The notes under the pieces were generated by a model. That model was not told where the DNA came from and searched no databases. It saw nothing but the letters and a program-made list of their open reading frames with translations. DNA of 33,769 bases from an uncultured bacterium (GTDB lineage: Bacteria; Bacteroidota; Bacteroidia; Bacteroidales; CAIXTV01), in assembly GCA_903922465.1 (NCBI GenBank), contig CAIXTV010000288.1:1-33769 (forward strand), read 5' to 3'. This document shows positions 25,424 through 33,769 of the stretch, piece after piece. A program made the position numbers and the translations under genes. Each line of letters begins with the position of its first letter. Position 1 is the first letter of the stretch.

Positions 25424-27688
25424 ATGGAAATAACAGAAAAAAATATAAATACAACAGAGATAGAAGATTCGTTAGAATTGAGAGTTGCCAAGTCCATTGC
25501 AGCGATAAAACGAACTTCGGAACGTGTTGTAGGTATTACAGCAACTGATTATAAATTTTTGCAAATAAAATACAGTGGAACGACTATTCGCCCCGTGCCA
25601 ATTACTCCATTAGAACGAGCTATAGGTGGAATTCTTGACATTGACGAAAGCGGAACTATCGGCGGAATTGGTAAAATTCTTGGTCTGGATGTTATCCATG
25701 ATATTGCCGAACAAAGTATGCTTAATGAAGCAATCAATAAAATGAAGGGCTATGGGGTTCTAGAAGGTGATGAAAGTTATCTGACACTAACACCCAAAGG
25801 CATGATATTTGCAAAAGAAGGCGAGAGACCTGAAACGTACGATAGAAAATTTGAAATTTTCTATGATTCTACTCATGCAGATTATGTCTATGTTAGTTCC
25901 GATTTTGAAAAATCTAAAAAAGAAATTTCTAAATTAGACGATACAGGCATCCCCATACTTGATATTGAGTCCATTAAATCCTTTGCTGAACATCAAGCAC
26001 CAGCTGTCCAAAATGCAAAAAATCGCTACATACTTCAATCTGTAAGTTTTCTCAATGCAGAATCTGTTTCTGTCCGAGTATATGTTGCCTTCTTGCAATC
26101 TATTAGAAACGAGAAGGAAATTCGAGTAATTGCTTACGACGATTCACAAAATATTATTTTACCTCATTTTTCTGAACTTATACAGAATGATACAGAATGG
26201 TTTACTCTACTTCTAAGCAAGTGTATAGCAACTTCGCTTGATAAAAGAATTGAAGATGGTGGTTGGGAACGAGTTGCCATTTCTCAAGAAAAACATGAAA
26301 CTCAAAAAGCCATCGAAGCAGAAGTCGTAAAACTTGAAGACGAGGAAGCCGAAGGTCAGTCATTTATAGGGTACAGCGAACTTGAGCGTTTACATAAGAA
26401 ATCACTTTACGACCAAACTTCGTTTGAACTTGAATTGGAAAACATATTCAAAACTGATAAACCTGACGAAGTGTGGATGATAAGTCCATGGGTTAGCTAT
26501 ACTTTTGTCAAAAAGCGCGTTACTCAATTTGAGCCATTACTTAAAGCAGGGAAACGAGTTTTTATTGCATACTCCGAATCTGAACCAGACAGCAGAGGAA
26601 ATATGCAAGAAATGGTTACGACACAAGCACATGCAGAGATCAAACGCTTAAATGAGAAATATCCAAACTTCTATTGTGTTGAATTGCCGCCATTTCATAC
26701 AAAACATGTTTTGGAAGTTAAAAATGGGCAATGTGTTCTCTTTAATGGTAGTTTTAATGTTCTTTCATTTGAGGCAATTTTAAGAAATGGGAAAGTTCGA
26801 AGAGAAGAAATGGCATTAGTTCACCATCAAACAGCTATAACAAAACATCAAGAATATATTGGTATTTTCACAGAGATTTACCTGAAAAATGCAATTGCGG
26901 ATTTTGAAAATCTTGAACCTGAAAAAATCGCAAAATACAAGAGTGACCGTATTGATTATTTGCACGAGATTTCATTAAAAAAAGAAGGCTTTGTTGATTT
27001 CTATGCCGAGTTAGAAGAGAAACAACTAAACGCTCAAAACTCTGTTTGGTTAAATAAGTATGATACTGTGTTCGAAGAGATTGAAAAGGCAATCAATGTT
27101 GGATTTATTGGTTACAACGAGCATAAGCAGTTAAATAATAGAATCAATTCGTTGATTAGAGAAAGCGTTTCACTAACAATTAGCAATGAAGTTCTTGATA
27201 CGCTCAACATACAGAATGAAAAGTTGAACAATCTGTCAAGAAATAAAGATAGTAAAAAAGACAATGGGAACAAATTGACACAAAATTCAAATTCATCTAC
27301 TTCTGACAGAGCAAAAGATATTCTTAAAAACAAGAACTTTGATTCTGAATTAAATACAGCCCGATTTGTTGCCTCATTAAATTTCCTCCATACAAATAAA
27401 TTATTTAATAATCCAATTGAAGGCTCCCAGTACCTTAATGCTCTTATTACCAATGGAAAAGGGTATAGCCAACTTTCAGTTTTCAACTGCGTGGTTAATA
27501 AAATCAATGAAAACAAAGCCGATGTCCAAATCGGTGTTGGCGGTTATTCTTTCTTTCTACCATTTATATTGAATGCAGCCTCAGCAAGTAAACTTGTTTC
27601 AAAAATAAAAAGACCACACAGCATCAAGTTAGAAAATGTATTTAAGGACAAGGTCGAACAAGTATTGTTAAAACTATTAAACCAGTGA
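25424..27688 (+). CDS. Winged-helix and PLD-nuclease-like protein
   Basis: A 754-aa protein. The N-terminus shows a winged-helix-like stretch (about 70-135: NEAINKMKGYGVLEGDESYL and LTLTPKGMIFA). Residues about 345-450 form a phospholipase-D-like domain: the strand DEVWMISPWVS, the turn KAGKRVFIAYS, then H425-x-K427 and GSFN at 442-445, the last Asn being the conserved one. The usual Asp of the HKD motif is not obvious. With a single motif the enzyme would need to dimerise. The C-terminal about 300 residues are helical and unassigned, with a Ser/Asn/Lys-rich linker (about 604-630) before a final globular part. It sits 6 nt after the helicase gene and 3 nt before the DUF1257/DUF2997 gene. Likely role: nuclease effector of the operon; DRM- or DISARM-like PLD proteins are a different family. 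Confidence 0.75.
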   Translation: MEITEKNINTTEIEDSLELRVAKSIAAIKRTSERVVGITATDYKFLQIKYSGTTIRPVPITPLERAIGGILDIDESGTIGGIGKILGLDVIHDIAEQSMLNEAINKMKGYGVLEGDESYLTLTPKGMIFAKEGERPETYDRKFEIFYDSTHADYVYVSSDFEKSKKEISKLDDTGIPILDIESIKSFAEHQAPAVQNAKNRYILQSVSFLNAESVSVRVYVAFLQSIRNEKEIRVIAYDDSQNIILPHFSELIQNDTEWFTLLLSKCIATSLDKRIEDGGWERVAISQEKHETQKAIEAEVVKLEDEEAEGQSFIGYSELERLHKKSLYDQTSFELELENIFKTDKPDEVWMISPWVSYTFVKKRVTQFEPLLKAGKRVFIAYSESEPDSRGNMQEMVTTQAHAEIKRLNEKYPNFYCVELPPFHTKHVLEVKNGQCVLFNGSFNVLSFEAILRNGKVRREEMALVHHQTAITKHQEYIGIFTEIYLKNAIADFENLEPEKIAKYKSDRIDYLHEISLKKEGFVDFYAELEEKQLNAQNSVWLNKYDTVFEEIEKAINVGFIGYNEHKQLNNRINSLIRESVSLTISNEVLDTLNIQNEKLNNLSRNKDSKKDNGNKLTQNSNSSTSDRAKDILKNKNFDSELNTARFVASLNFLHTNKLFNNPIEGSQYLNALITNGKGYSQLSVFNCVVNKINENKADVQIGVGGYSFFLPFILNAASASKLVSKIKRPHSIKLENVFKDKVEQVLLKLLNQ

Positions 27689-27691
27689 ATT

Positions 27692-28321
27692 ATGTCCAGA
27701 TTTGAATCTTCTCGTTTTGTCAGAAATAGCAATGTTATGAATGCTGATGTGTTAAAATCGGCTTGTGATACACTTGGATGGAAATATTCCATTAAAGATA
27801 ATCTGCTAACAATTTCAGACGCCAATCAAAAACAGAATATGTATGGCGAATATGTGCTACAATTGAATGTAACAACAAATCAAGTGAGTTACAACACATA
27901 TTACACACCCAATGCAGCCCAAAAACTAGCAGAACTACAAACTGCATTTTACAAACTCAATGCTGAATATGCTCGCAAATCGCTCATTCAGTCTTTCAAG
28001 CGCAAAGGTTTCACTTATTTAAGTAACGATAAATTTAATCCGACCGAAGAAGAAGTGTACTCTTTCTTTATGGTTGGACGCTCGAAAGATGAAGATGAGC
28101 CGATTGCTCAAATCAAATTTATTATTCTAAAAGACGGCACTATTGTTACAGATTCTGATTATTTACCAAACGACGTTAATGAGAGAGCACATGATGCTAT
28201 GGACGAACTTGAAATATTATTGGGCAATGAACGAGTGATGACAAAAAAAGAAGTGCCAACTATATACTTACATAAGATGAAACCTCGAACAATAAATATT
28301 ATTGAACAAAAAAATATTTAG
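27692..28321 (+). CDS. DUF1257 (Ycf35)/DUF2997-like fusion protein
   Basis: A 209-aa protein made of two parts I associate with the Ycf46-linked families. Residues 1-110 fit DUF1257/Ycf35: MSRFESSRF at the start, then VLKSACDTLGW (20-30) and YGEYVLQLNV (51-60). Residues 138-180 fit DUF2997: AQIKFIILKDGTIVTDSDYL, then a helix RAHDAMDELEILLG. These proteins are usually separate genes beside a Ycf46-type AAA ATPase in bacteria, cyanobacteria and plastids, so finding them fused and directly before such an ATPase (2-nt gap) supports the assignment. Their biochemical function is unknown; a substrate-adaptor role for the ATPase is a reasonable guess. Confidence is moderate because I recognise the patterns only by eye. 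Confidence 0.6.
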   Translation: MSRFESSRFVRNSNVMNADVLKSACDTLGWKYSIKDNLLTISDANQKQNMYGEYVLQLNVTTNQVSYNTYYTPNAAQKLAELQTAFYKLNAEYARKSLIQSFKRKGFTYLSNDKFNPTEEEVYSFFMVGRSKDEDEPIAQIKFIILKDGTIVTDSDYLPNDVNERAHDAMDELEILLGNERVMTKKEVPTIYLHKMKPRTINIIEQKNI

Positions 28322-28323
28322 AT

Positions 28324-29925
28324 ATGGAAGATATATTTGAAAAAATAGGACAAATGCTTCGAGCATATTACCCTGTTCTCTACTTAATAAGTTTTGAATA
28401 CGAAAGAACAAAGCAAAAAATACGGAGCATAGTAAATAACATTGCGCCTCAAGCCAATTTTTATTGTTGGGATTGTGTAAATGGGTTGTATGAGTATTCA
28501 ACAAATGGTCAAAAAGAGATTGAAAACAAAGAAGAGCCTGAAGAGATACTTAAATACATTTTGTCAATCACAGACAAATCAAAAAAGGATATTTTCATTC
28601 TCGAAGATTTCAATAACTTTATTGAGGAAACAAAAATTAAACATCTTATGCGTAAAATTGCCGAAAAGGCAAAATTCACGAATACTCATGTAATCATAGT
28701 TTCAGCATCCTACAAACTTCCTTCTGAACTTGAAAAATATGTTACTGTATTAAATATCCCATTGCCAAGCAGGTCAGATATTGAAAAAACGCTACAACAA
28801 GTAGAAAAAGATTCCAAAGCGACATTAGGTATTGATTTACGCAATAAATTGATAGACGCAGCTTTAGGCATGACATCAATGGAAGCAGATTTAGCGTTTT
28901 GTCTCGCTGCTGTAAAAGATAACCTCGGACCAAATGCGCCACTTACTGTGTCTTCTGAAAAAGAACAAATAATTAAGAAATCTGGCATTCTTGATTATTT
29001 TCCAAAAAATGAAAGTTTGAAAGATGTGGGCGGTATGGATATTCTAAAGAAATGGTTGCAACAACGCCAAAAAACTTATGAGACAAATGCTCGCGAATTT
29101 GGTCTTCAAGAACCTAAAGGTCTTTTATTACTCGGTGTTCCTGGTTGCGGTAAAAGTTTAACTGCAAAAAGTATTGCTTCTTTTTGGAATATGCCATTGC
29201 TCCGCCTCGATATCGGTAAAGTATTTCAAGGGCTTGTAGGAAGTAGTGAGGACAATATACGAAAAGCGATTGCTACAGCTGAAGCCGTTGCACCATGTGT
29301 TTTATGGATAGATGAAATAGAAAAGGGATTAAGCGGGGTGCAATCAAGTGGCAGTACAGATGGTGGAGTTTCTTCTCGTATATTTTCTACAATTCTAACA
29401 TGGATGCAAGAAAAAACTTTACCAGTTTTTGTTGTTGCAACTGCAAATAATGTCACTTTACTTCCTCCCGAACTTCTTAGAAAGGGGCGTTTTGACGAAA
29501 TTTTCTTCGTGGATTTGCCTACAAAAGAAGAGCGGCAAAATATCTTTAAAATTCATTTAGAAAAGAGAAATCAAAATCCTTCCAACTTTGCAATGGAGAA
29601 ACTCACTGAGGAAACTGAAGGTTTTAATGGAGCAGAAATTGAAGAGTGTATAAAAGAATCTATGTTTGCTGCTTATGTAGAAAATCCTCAACAGCCAAAA
29701 CTTCTAACTAAACATTTGATAGACGCAATAAAATCCACTGTTCCTTTATCAAGAACAATGGAAAGGCATATTTCCGATTTAAGAAACTGGGCAGCAACAC
29801 GTACAAGAAACGCCTCTTCACTTCCAAAAATACAAAAAGAAATGCCAATTTTGCTTACAAGACAAGAATTTGAGATGGAACGATCTTTTGAATTAATTGA
29901 TAATAAAGAAAAGAACAATAAATAA
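28324..29925 (+). CDS. Ycf46-like AAA+ ATPase
   Basis: A 533-aa AAA+ protein with the Ycf46 layout: a degenerate AAA-like domain in residues 1-230 (FILEDFNNFIEE is its eroded Walker B area), then an active one with Walker A GVPGCGKS (271-278), Walker B VLWIDE (326-331), sensor 1 ATANN (372-376), and arginine finger LLRKGRFDE (384-392). A C-terminal lid helix region follows. Ycf46 and Ycf35 (DUF1257) are linked by gene order in bacteria. Here it is the last gene of the five-gene operon, 2 nt after the DUF1257/DUF2997 fusion. A hexameric ATPase that remodels or regulates the helicase/nuclease pair is the best guess; AAA+ subunits also act as sensors in several defence systems. Confidence 0.85.
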   Translation: MEDIFEKIGQMLRAYYPVLYLISFEYERTKQKIRSIVNNIAPQANFYCWDCVNGLYEYSTNGQKEIENKEEPEEILKYILSITDKSKKDIFILEDFNNFIEETKIKHLMRKIAEKAKFTNTHVIIVSASYKLPSELEKYVTVLNIPLPSRSDIEKTLQQVEKDSKATLGIDLRNKLIDAALGMTSMEADLAFCLAAVKDNLGPNAPLTVSSEKEQIIKKSGILDYFPKNESLKDVGGMDILKKWLQQRQKTYETNAREFGLQEPKGLLLLGVPGCGKSLTAKSIASFWNMPLLRLDIGKVFQGLVGSSEDNIRKAIATAEAVAPCVLWIDEIEKGLSGVQSSGSTDGGVSSRIFSTILTWMQEKTLPVFVVATANNVTLLPPELLRKGRFDEIFFVDLPTKEERQNIFKIHLEKRNQNPSNFAMEKLTEETEGFNGAEIEECIKESMFAAYVENPQQPKLLTKHLIDAIKSTVPLSRTMERHISDLRNWAATRTRNASSLPKIQKEMPILLTRQEFEMERSFELIDNKEKNNK

Positions 29926-31078
29926 ATTATCGTGGTAAAACGCAATTCCACACATTGTTTAAAACTTTCGAAAAATTAATATTCTGAAAACTATAATCGG
30001 GCACAAAATGCCATTTGCTTGGCATTCAAACCTTTTGTAGATGAAAAGATGATAGATACAGTTATGAAGATCATACTTTGACTTCCCACACAGGCAGTGC
30101 CGGATGGCTCCATGTACGTTTTCCTGTCATGGTTATTGCAATTGCTGTCCACTCATCCCTCCCAATAAGGCACACTGTCGGCTATAAGCCCTCCCACAAA
30201 AACCCCTCGCAATTATGCCGCCAGTAAGCCTTCCCAACGCACACCAGCGTAAGGCATATTGTCGCTGTGCAAGCAATCGCCCAACAAGAACCCAACCCAA
30301 AATTGCACATCGCCAACAAGCCTTACATCAGCAAGCAATAACCACGCCAGCAAAAACGCACATTCCACCACCGGTAGCTACTTTACATAATAGGCTCTTA
30401 TGGTCTTGGTAGAAAGCCCATAAGCCCATTATGCACAAGGGCTAAAGCCAAGTAGCCACTGCCTGTCTGCCACCCCAACCTGCCCACCCCGCCCACTTCC
30501 CCAGCCATTATAGAGGTACCCTTATTTTTTTATAGGTATTCTTGCTTATACGGGTACCCCTATAATTGGCTCACGCAGGGGCACATGCCGTATGGTCGAA
30601 AAACACTTATGTATTACTATTATTTTGGTATAAATGTTTTCGCCCATCCGTCATAAGCCCCTAAAACCCTCCCACTTACAGTTCTACAAGAGAAACAAGC
30701 CGCCTTACAAGTAGTACAAGTTAGTTCTACGGGTTTTGAGCCATGTTGACAAGGAATTTGAGTTATAAGCGGTATTTATTGCTCATGCTTCGCCCGTTAT
30801 GTAGAAAATCCAGTAGTAAAGGGGAAAATGTTATTTCCACAAAACCCCATATTTCAAGATAGAAACTTGTTTTCTTTACCCCTGGATTCTCCGGTCAACA
30901 AGGCAAAAATCCTATTTGATACAAAAATTACTTTGCATCTGAGAAGCTATAAAATAACTATAAAGATTATATTAATCTGTCCTGTATCACAAGCAGTTAT
31001 CCTAAAGCATCTATATAAAATAGGTGAAATATTATTTTGGGTTGCAAGCAACAAATTCTGTTTTTTCAAGCCAAATTC
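29926..31078. other. Long repeat-rich non-coding region
   Basis: About 1.15 kb without a convincing gene. Degenerate copies of words such as TAAGCCCTCCCAC (about 30184, 30651) and AAGGCAnAnTGTCG (about 30167, 30250) recur. One strong inverted repeat is annotated separately. Short frames here are basic, low-complexity and repeat-driven, so they are not called. Confidence 0.6.
30503..30571. repeat. Strong imperfect inverted repeat with KpnI-like GGTACC arms
   Basis: The left arm 30503-30521 (AGCCATTATAGAGGTACCC) and the right arm 30552-30571 pair over about 18 of 20 positions with one mismatch and one indel; the loop is 30 nt and T-rich. It can form a long stem in either strand. It may be a transcription terminator, the fold of a small dispersed element, or a recombination site. 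Confidence 0.6.
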
Positions 31079-33370
31079 CTACTTTTTTAATGGTTCATAT
31101 AGTTTTTGAAATTGCCTGTAACCGGTTTTGCTTGTGTACCAATCCGGGTATTGTAATCCTGCTGTTTGGGACCAGTCAGGAAAATAAGTATATCCTTCAA
31201 TTATTGCCGTTTTTTCAATGGTATAATCAAAACGTACAGGTACGTTCAAAGCCCACGGAAGATTTTTGTCGGTTTTATAATAGCGTCCTGCAACGATATT
31301 TGAATTATCAGCAGAAGTACCGAAAAGAGAAGTGTTTGCAAGTGAAGTTGGTGGTCTATCTGTAAGGTGTATCTCTACACCGCGTACTCCATTTTGGATA
31401 AGAAATGGGTTATATGGCGGAACCCCAACAGTCAATATGGGAAGGGGCGTGGAGAGGTGGATAGATATCTTCACCGTATCTGCACTTCCTGAAAGTGTTC
31501 CAGGCACAGTATTAAAATAACTACCTGTTCCCTGTCGGTGAATTACATTATTGTAGTCGTCGAATACTATTATAACCGCTTTCGTCTGCCCATTCTCTAC
31601 CCCGTTCGAAGCCAATGAAATATATGAACCTTTCACTGAACACCCTGAAACTGATGCAATCTGGCCAGGGAGCAAACCATCAATCTGAAACCCAAATCCA
31701 TTCTTGAATGCCGACCCGGCAGCTCGCACATAATAATCAGATTTAATATCAACAATATTGTTCAGAGCGTTCGTCACTGTTTTTGTGCGGTAATCTACCA
31801 CCAGGTCGTTCAGGTCATAGTCCCCCTGTCCTGGCCATAAATCTTCAAATGCAAGTGTCCCGAATCCTGTTTGTGATGGGTAATAATTGTCAAAAGCTCG
31901 GGTTGGATCTGTTGGGTATTTATCCAATGTATTAGCCACACCATCACCGTCAGTATCCGTAACCGGGGGTACACCTCCGTTTCCTTCCGGGTTACAGAGC
32001 GAAACAGGGATAATGTTTTGCGTGGTTGAGATTTTGGTTAGTGTGGCCCCATTGATAAAGTTTGCACTTCCACCACTAACTAAAGTCCCTGTTGGAGTGG
32101 TCATTTCAATGGAACCACTTACTTTGTTTGCTGCAGCAATCTGGCCGGAGCCAGTGATCTTTATTTCGCTCCGCCCTCCTGTTCCTTGTATATCAGCATT
32201 TTGTTGATAAGTAGAAGTAGAAATCATCGAATTGTTCTTCATTAAAAGAGCAGTGCTTGAATTAATCTGGATTTTTCCAAATTCTTTCAAGTATGCCCCA
32301 TTCATCACCAGACTACCGCTGTTTAGATTCAGGTCTTCGTGGACAACCAGCCTGCAATTGTTATAAAAATTGCCGCTGTTCAGATACAAATGACCATTGA
32401 TTTCTATTGGGCCATTGTTTGTGACCGAAGAATTGATATTCAAATTCCCGTTGATACTGAGTGAGTCTGTCGTCACAAAAAGTCCAAGATCAGAATTGAT
32501 ATTTAAACCATTGTTAAGTTTCATAGAACCATAATTCTCTACCGAACCACTCGGCGAAAACTGAGAATCTATAACCCAATCATGGCAGCGATTGATTATT
32601 CGCGCTGTTCCATTCATATTCAGCCCTCCAAGGTGTATGTGTGAATTACTGTAAGCCGTTAACCTGGACCCGCTTCCGATTACAAGATTGTTGTCATAAA
32701 TAAAGGTTCCGCCTTGTGTTACAGTTATAAAGCAAGTGTTATTCATACCATTGATTGCTACAGGGTGTAAAGTGCCACAAACATTGATTGACCCTCCGGT
32801 CCCACTGAAATTGATTGTGCCAGTGAAAGAACCCGTTACATAGTATAGGGTGCCATTACTGATGTTAACAGTCTGATTTCCTGATATGGTGTGCGTAGGG
32901 GTTGCGCCTGAACAGTCAGGATCGGCTGTAGCAGTATTTTCATTTTTTAAGACGGATTGTTTAAACATGTAGTTCACTTTGTCACTCACCGCTACACTAT
33001 CGGATAACATTGCAGTACTTCCATCCTCTGCCTGTAAATAAAGCGTATTAAGTGTAGATGTAATCCGAAGTGGAATTTCAAATGGGGAATTGTACCCAGC
33101 AGCGCCTGTTGCCAGTATATTCCCTCCTTTACTGGGATCACCATCGAAAACCGCTATTCGGCTCAATGTACCAATGTGCGCAGGCAACATATCAATACCC
33201 ACAGTAAGTGTAATATCACGTGTGCTTTCCCAATTGAAAGATGAAGAAACTTGGAGCTCATTCATTGTTGCAACACGGGCATTGCCTGGATCATCCCCTT
33301 TTTTACACGATGCAATCACTGTCAGTATTAGTATTTGAAGTAAAAAACTGCAGAAGTATAATTTTCTCAT
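31079..33370 (-). CDS. LruC-domain outer-membrane lipoprotein with beta-solenoid-like region
   Basis: A 763-aa protein. It starts with a lipoprotein signal (hydrophobic core LLQILILTVIASC, lipobox cysteine C22, followed by KKGDD, a composition compatible with surface export in Bacteroidota). Residues about 160-430 are repeat-rich Asn/Gly strands (INGNLNINSSVTNNGPI, LNSGSLVMNG) that look like a beta-solenoid or adhesin-type surface domain. A DTDGDGV calcium-binding motif (about 474-485) is followed by the LruC domain (about 490-735), with FEDLWPGQGDYDLNDLVVDY as its signature. LruC lipoproteins are Bacteroidota cell-surface proteins of unknown role. It is not part of the defence genes and probably belongs to the flanking chromosome. 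Confidence 0.8.
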   Translation of the reverse strand: MRKLYFCSFLLQILILTVIASCKKGDDPGNARVATMNELQVSSSFNWESTRDITLTVGIDMLPAHIGTLSRIAVFDGDPSKGGNILATGAAGYNSPFEIPLRITSTLNTLYLQAEDGSTAMLSDSVAVSDKVNYMFKQSVLKNENTATADPDCSGATPTHTISGNQTVNISNGTLYYVTGSFTGTINFSGTGGSINVCGTLHPVAINGMNNTCFITVTQGGTFIYDNNLVIGSGSRLTAYSNSHIHLGGLNMNGTARIINRCHDWVIDSQFSPSGSVENYGSMKLNNGLNINSDLGLFVTTDSLSINGNLNINSSVTNNGPIEINGHLYLNSGNFYNNCRLVVHEDLNLNSGSLVMNGAYLKEFGKIQINSSTALLMKNNSMISTSTYQQNADIQGTGGRSEIKITGSGQIAAANKVSGSIEMTTPTGTLVSGGSANFINGATLTKISTTQNIIPVSLCNPEGNGGVPPVTDTDGDGVANTLDKYPTDPTRAFDNYYPSQTGFGTLAFEDLWPGQGDYDLNDLVVDYRTKTVTNALNNIVDIKSDYYVRAAGSAFKNGFGFQIDGLLPGQIASVSGCSVKGSYISLASNGVENGQTKAVIIVFDDYNNVIHRQGTGSYFNTVPGTLSGSADTVKISIHLSTPLPILTVGVPPYNPFLIQNGVRGVEIHLTDRPPTSLANTSLFGTSADNSNIVAGRYYKTDKNLPWALNVPVRFDYTIEKTAIIEGYTYFPDWSQTAGLQYPDWYTSKTGYRQFQKLYEPLKK

Positions 33371-33769
33371 ACGATCATTTTTTAATGAAGTTAAAAGTAC
33401 TATAAATTTCTATTCTCCACAAGCTACTTATTTTTAGAATAATTGCTTTAAATTTCAAATTTTAGAGTAGCACATAGAATTTCATCTTCTTGTATGTTAT
33501 AAACATAACAATCTATATTCTCAGTTTTTATCAGCCATTCCAATGTTATTTCTTGGTAATAATCACATATTATGGGCAGTTTATTTATATTTCTGGTATG
33601 GCAATAAAAATCACCTTTGCCCTTACTTTGTTGCTGCAAGCCATGTCGTTCACTCTTCATTACTTCCTCATTACTTCCTCACTACATTACATGCACATTT
33701 CGGCTACATAAGTTCCCGCAGGTTCGGTCATTCCTGGACGCCTCCTTCGTCAGCGTCCACTCATTCCCA
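33371..33769. other. Mostly non-coding end of window
   Basis: A minus-strand frame of 70 codons at 33448-33660 exists, 77 nt upstream of the LruC gene, but it has no recognisable motif and I give it little weight. The sequence at 33655-33690 contains short direct repeats of CATTACTTCCT. No RNA gene or att site is visible. Confidence 0.4.

Noticed and set aside
21039-29925. Assigning the five-gene operon to DISARM, ARMADA, Zorya or BREX
   Set aside because: None of the hallmark proteins (DUF1998, YprA-type helicase, ZorAB motor, PglZ/BrxC) is visible; the helicase is SF1 UPF1-like.
30215-31109. Short plus-strand frames in the repeat-rich flank
   Set aside because: They are basic, low-complexity and lie on degenerate repeats; no motifs and no neighbours support them.
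31332-33338. Plus-strand frames opposite the LruC gene
   Set aside because: They are antisense shadows of a well-supported 763-aa gene.
33448-33660. 70-aa minus-strand frame upstream of the LruC gene
   Set aside because: No recognisable motif or start signal; it is kept only as a mention in the flank description.

Overview
The window looks like a chromosome or integrated element of a Bacteroidota bacterium, probably a Bacteroidales/Marinilabiliales-type genome. The reasons are a LruC-domain lipoprotein, a DUF6371 zinc-ribbon/Toprim protein and a DUF6965-like protein (families I know mainly from Bacteroidota), no obvious Shine-Dalgarno sequences, a TTTG/TAnnTTT-type promoter, and intergenic hairpin and heptamer repeats of a kind seen in such genomes. 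No rRNA, tRNA or CRISPR array was seen.

Region 1 (about 1-6160) is the replication module of a mobile element. It holds a truncated small protein, a HTH_17/excisionase-like protein, a small hypothetical, a phage-type single-stranded DNA-binding protein with an SSB-like acidic tail, a hypothetical, a RepA/DnaB-like P-loop ATPase, a zinc-ribbon/Toprim (primase-like) protein and a DUF6965-like protein. Genes are C-rich at third positions. Their leaders are packed with repeats: GGCGT boxes, two alternating hairpin modules, and a CAATCCG heptamer array right before the primase-like start. No integrase or att site lies inside the window.

Region 2 (about 6390-20276), more AT-rich, is a single-strand DNA phosphorothioation (Ssp/Dnd-type) defence locus built as two convergent operons. 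The plus-strand operon is sspB (DUF4007), sspC (large P-loop ATPase), sspD (ATP-pyrophosphatase/PAPS-reductase fold), then a MORC-like GHKL ATPase and a GIY-YIG nuclease, with 4-14 nt spacing or overlaps. The minus-strand operon is a cysteine desulfurase (sspA/dndA role), a PLD-nuclease + SF2 helicase fusion, a 72-aa protein, a DndD/Rad50-like ATPase with a zinc-hook-like CxxC, and a 170-aa protein. SspA supplies sulfur and SspBCD would place it in the DNA backbone. The other genes are candidate restriction/effector modules: one resembling the SspFGH-type partner set, one (MORC + GIY-YIG) that I do not recognise as a described phosphorothioation partner.

Region 3 (about 20277-29925) starts with a small HEPN-like ORF and then a very tight five-gene operon (gaps of 2-8 nt): a 150-aa unknown, a 1305-aa protein with a C-terminal UPF1-like SF1 helicase and an ~800-aa uncharacterised N-terminal part, a 754-aa winged-helix/PLD-nuclease-like protein, a 209-aa DUF1257(Ycf35)/DUF2997-like fusion, and a Ycf46-like AAA+ ATPase. 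It sits beside a defence locus and combines helicase, nuclease and AAA+ regulator. I cannot match it to a named defence system, so it is the best candidate for an undescribed one.

Region 4 (29926-33769) is about 1.15 kb of repeat-rich non-coding DNA with a strong hairpin, followed by a LruC-domain beta-rich lipoprotein on the minus strand, and then mostly non-coding sequence to the window edge.
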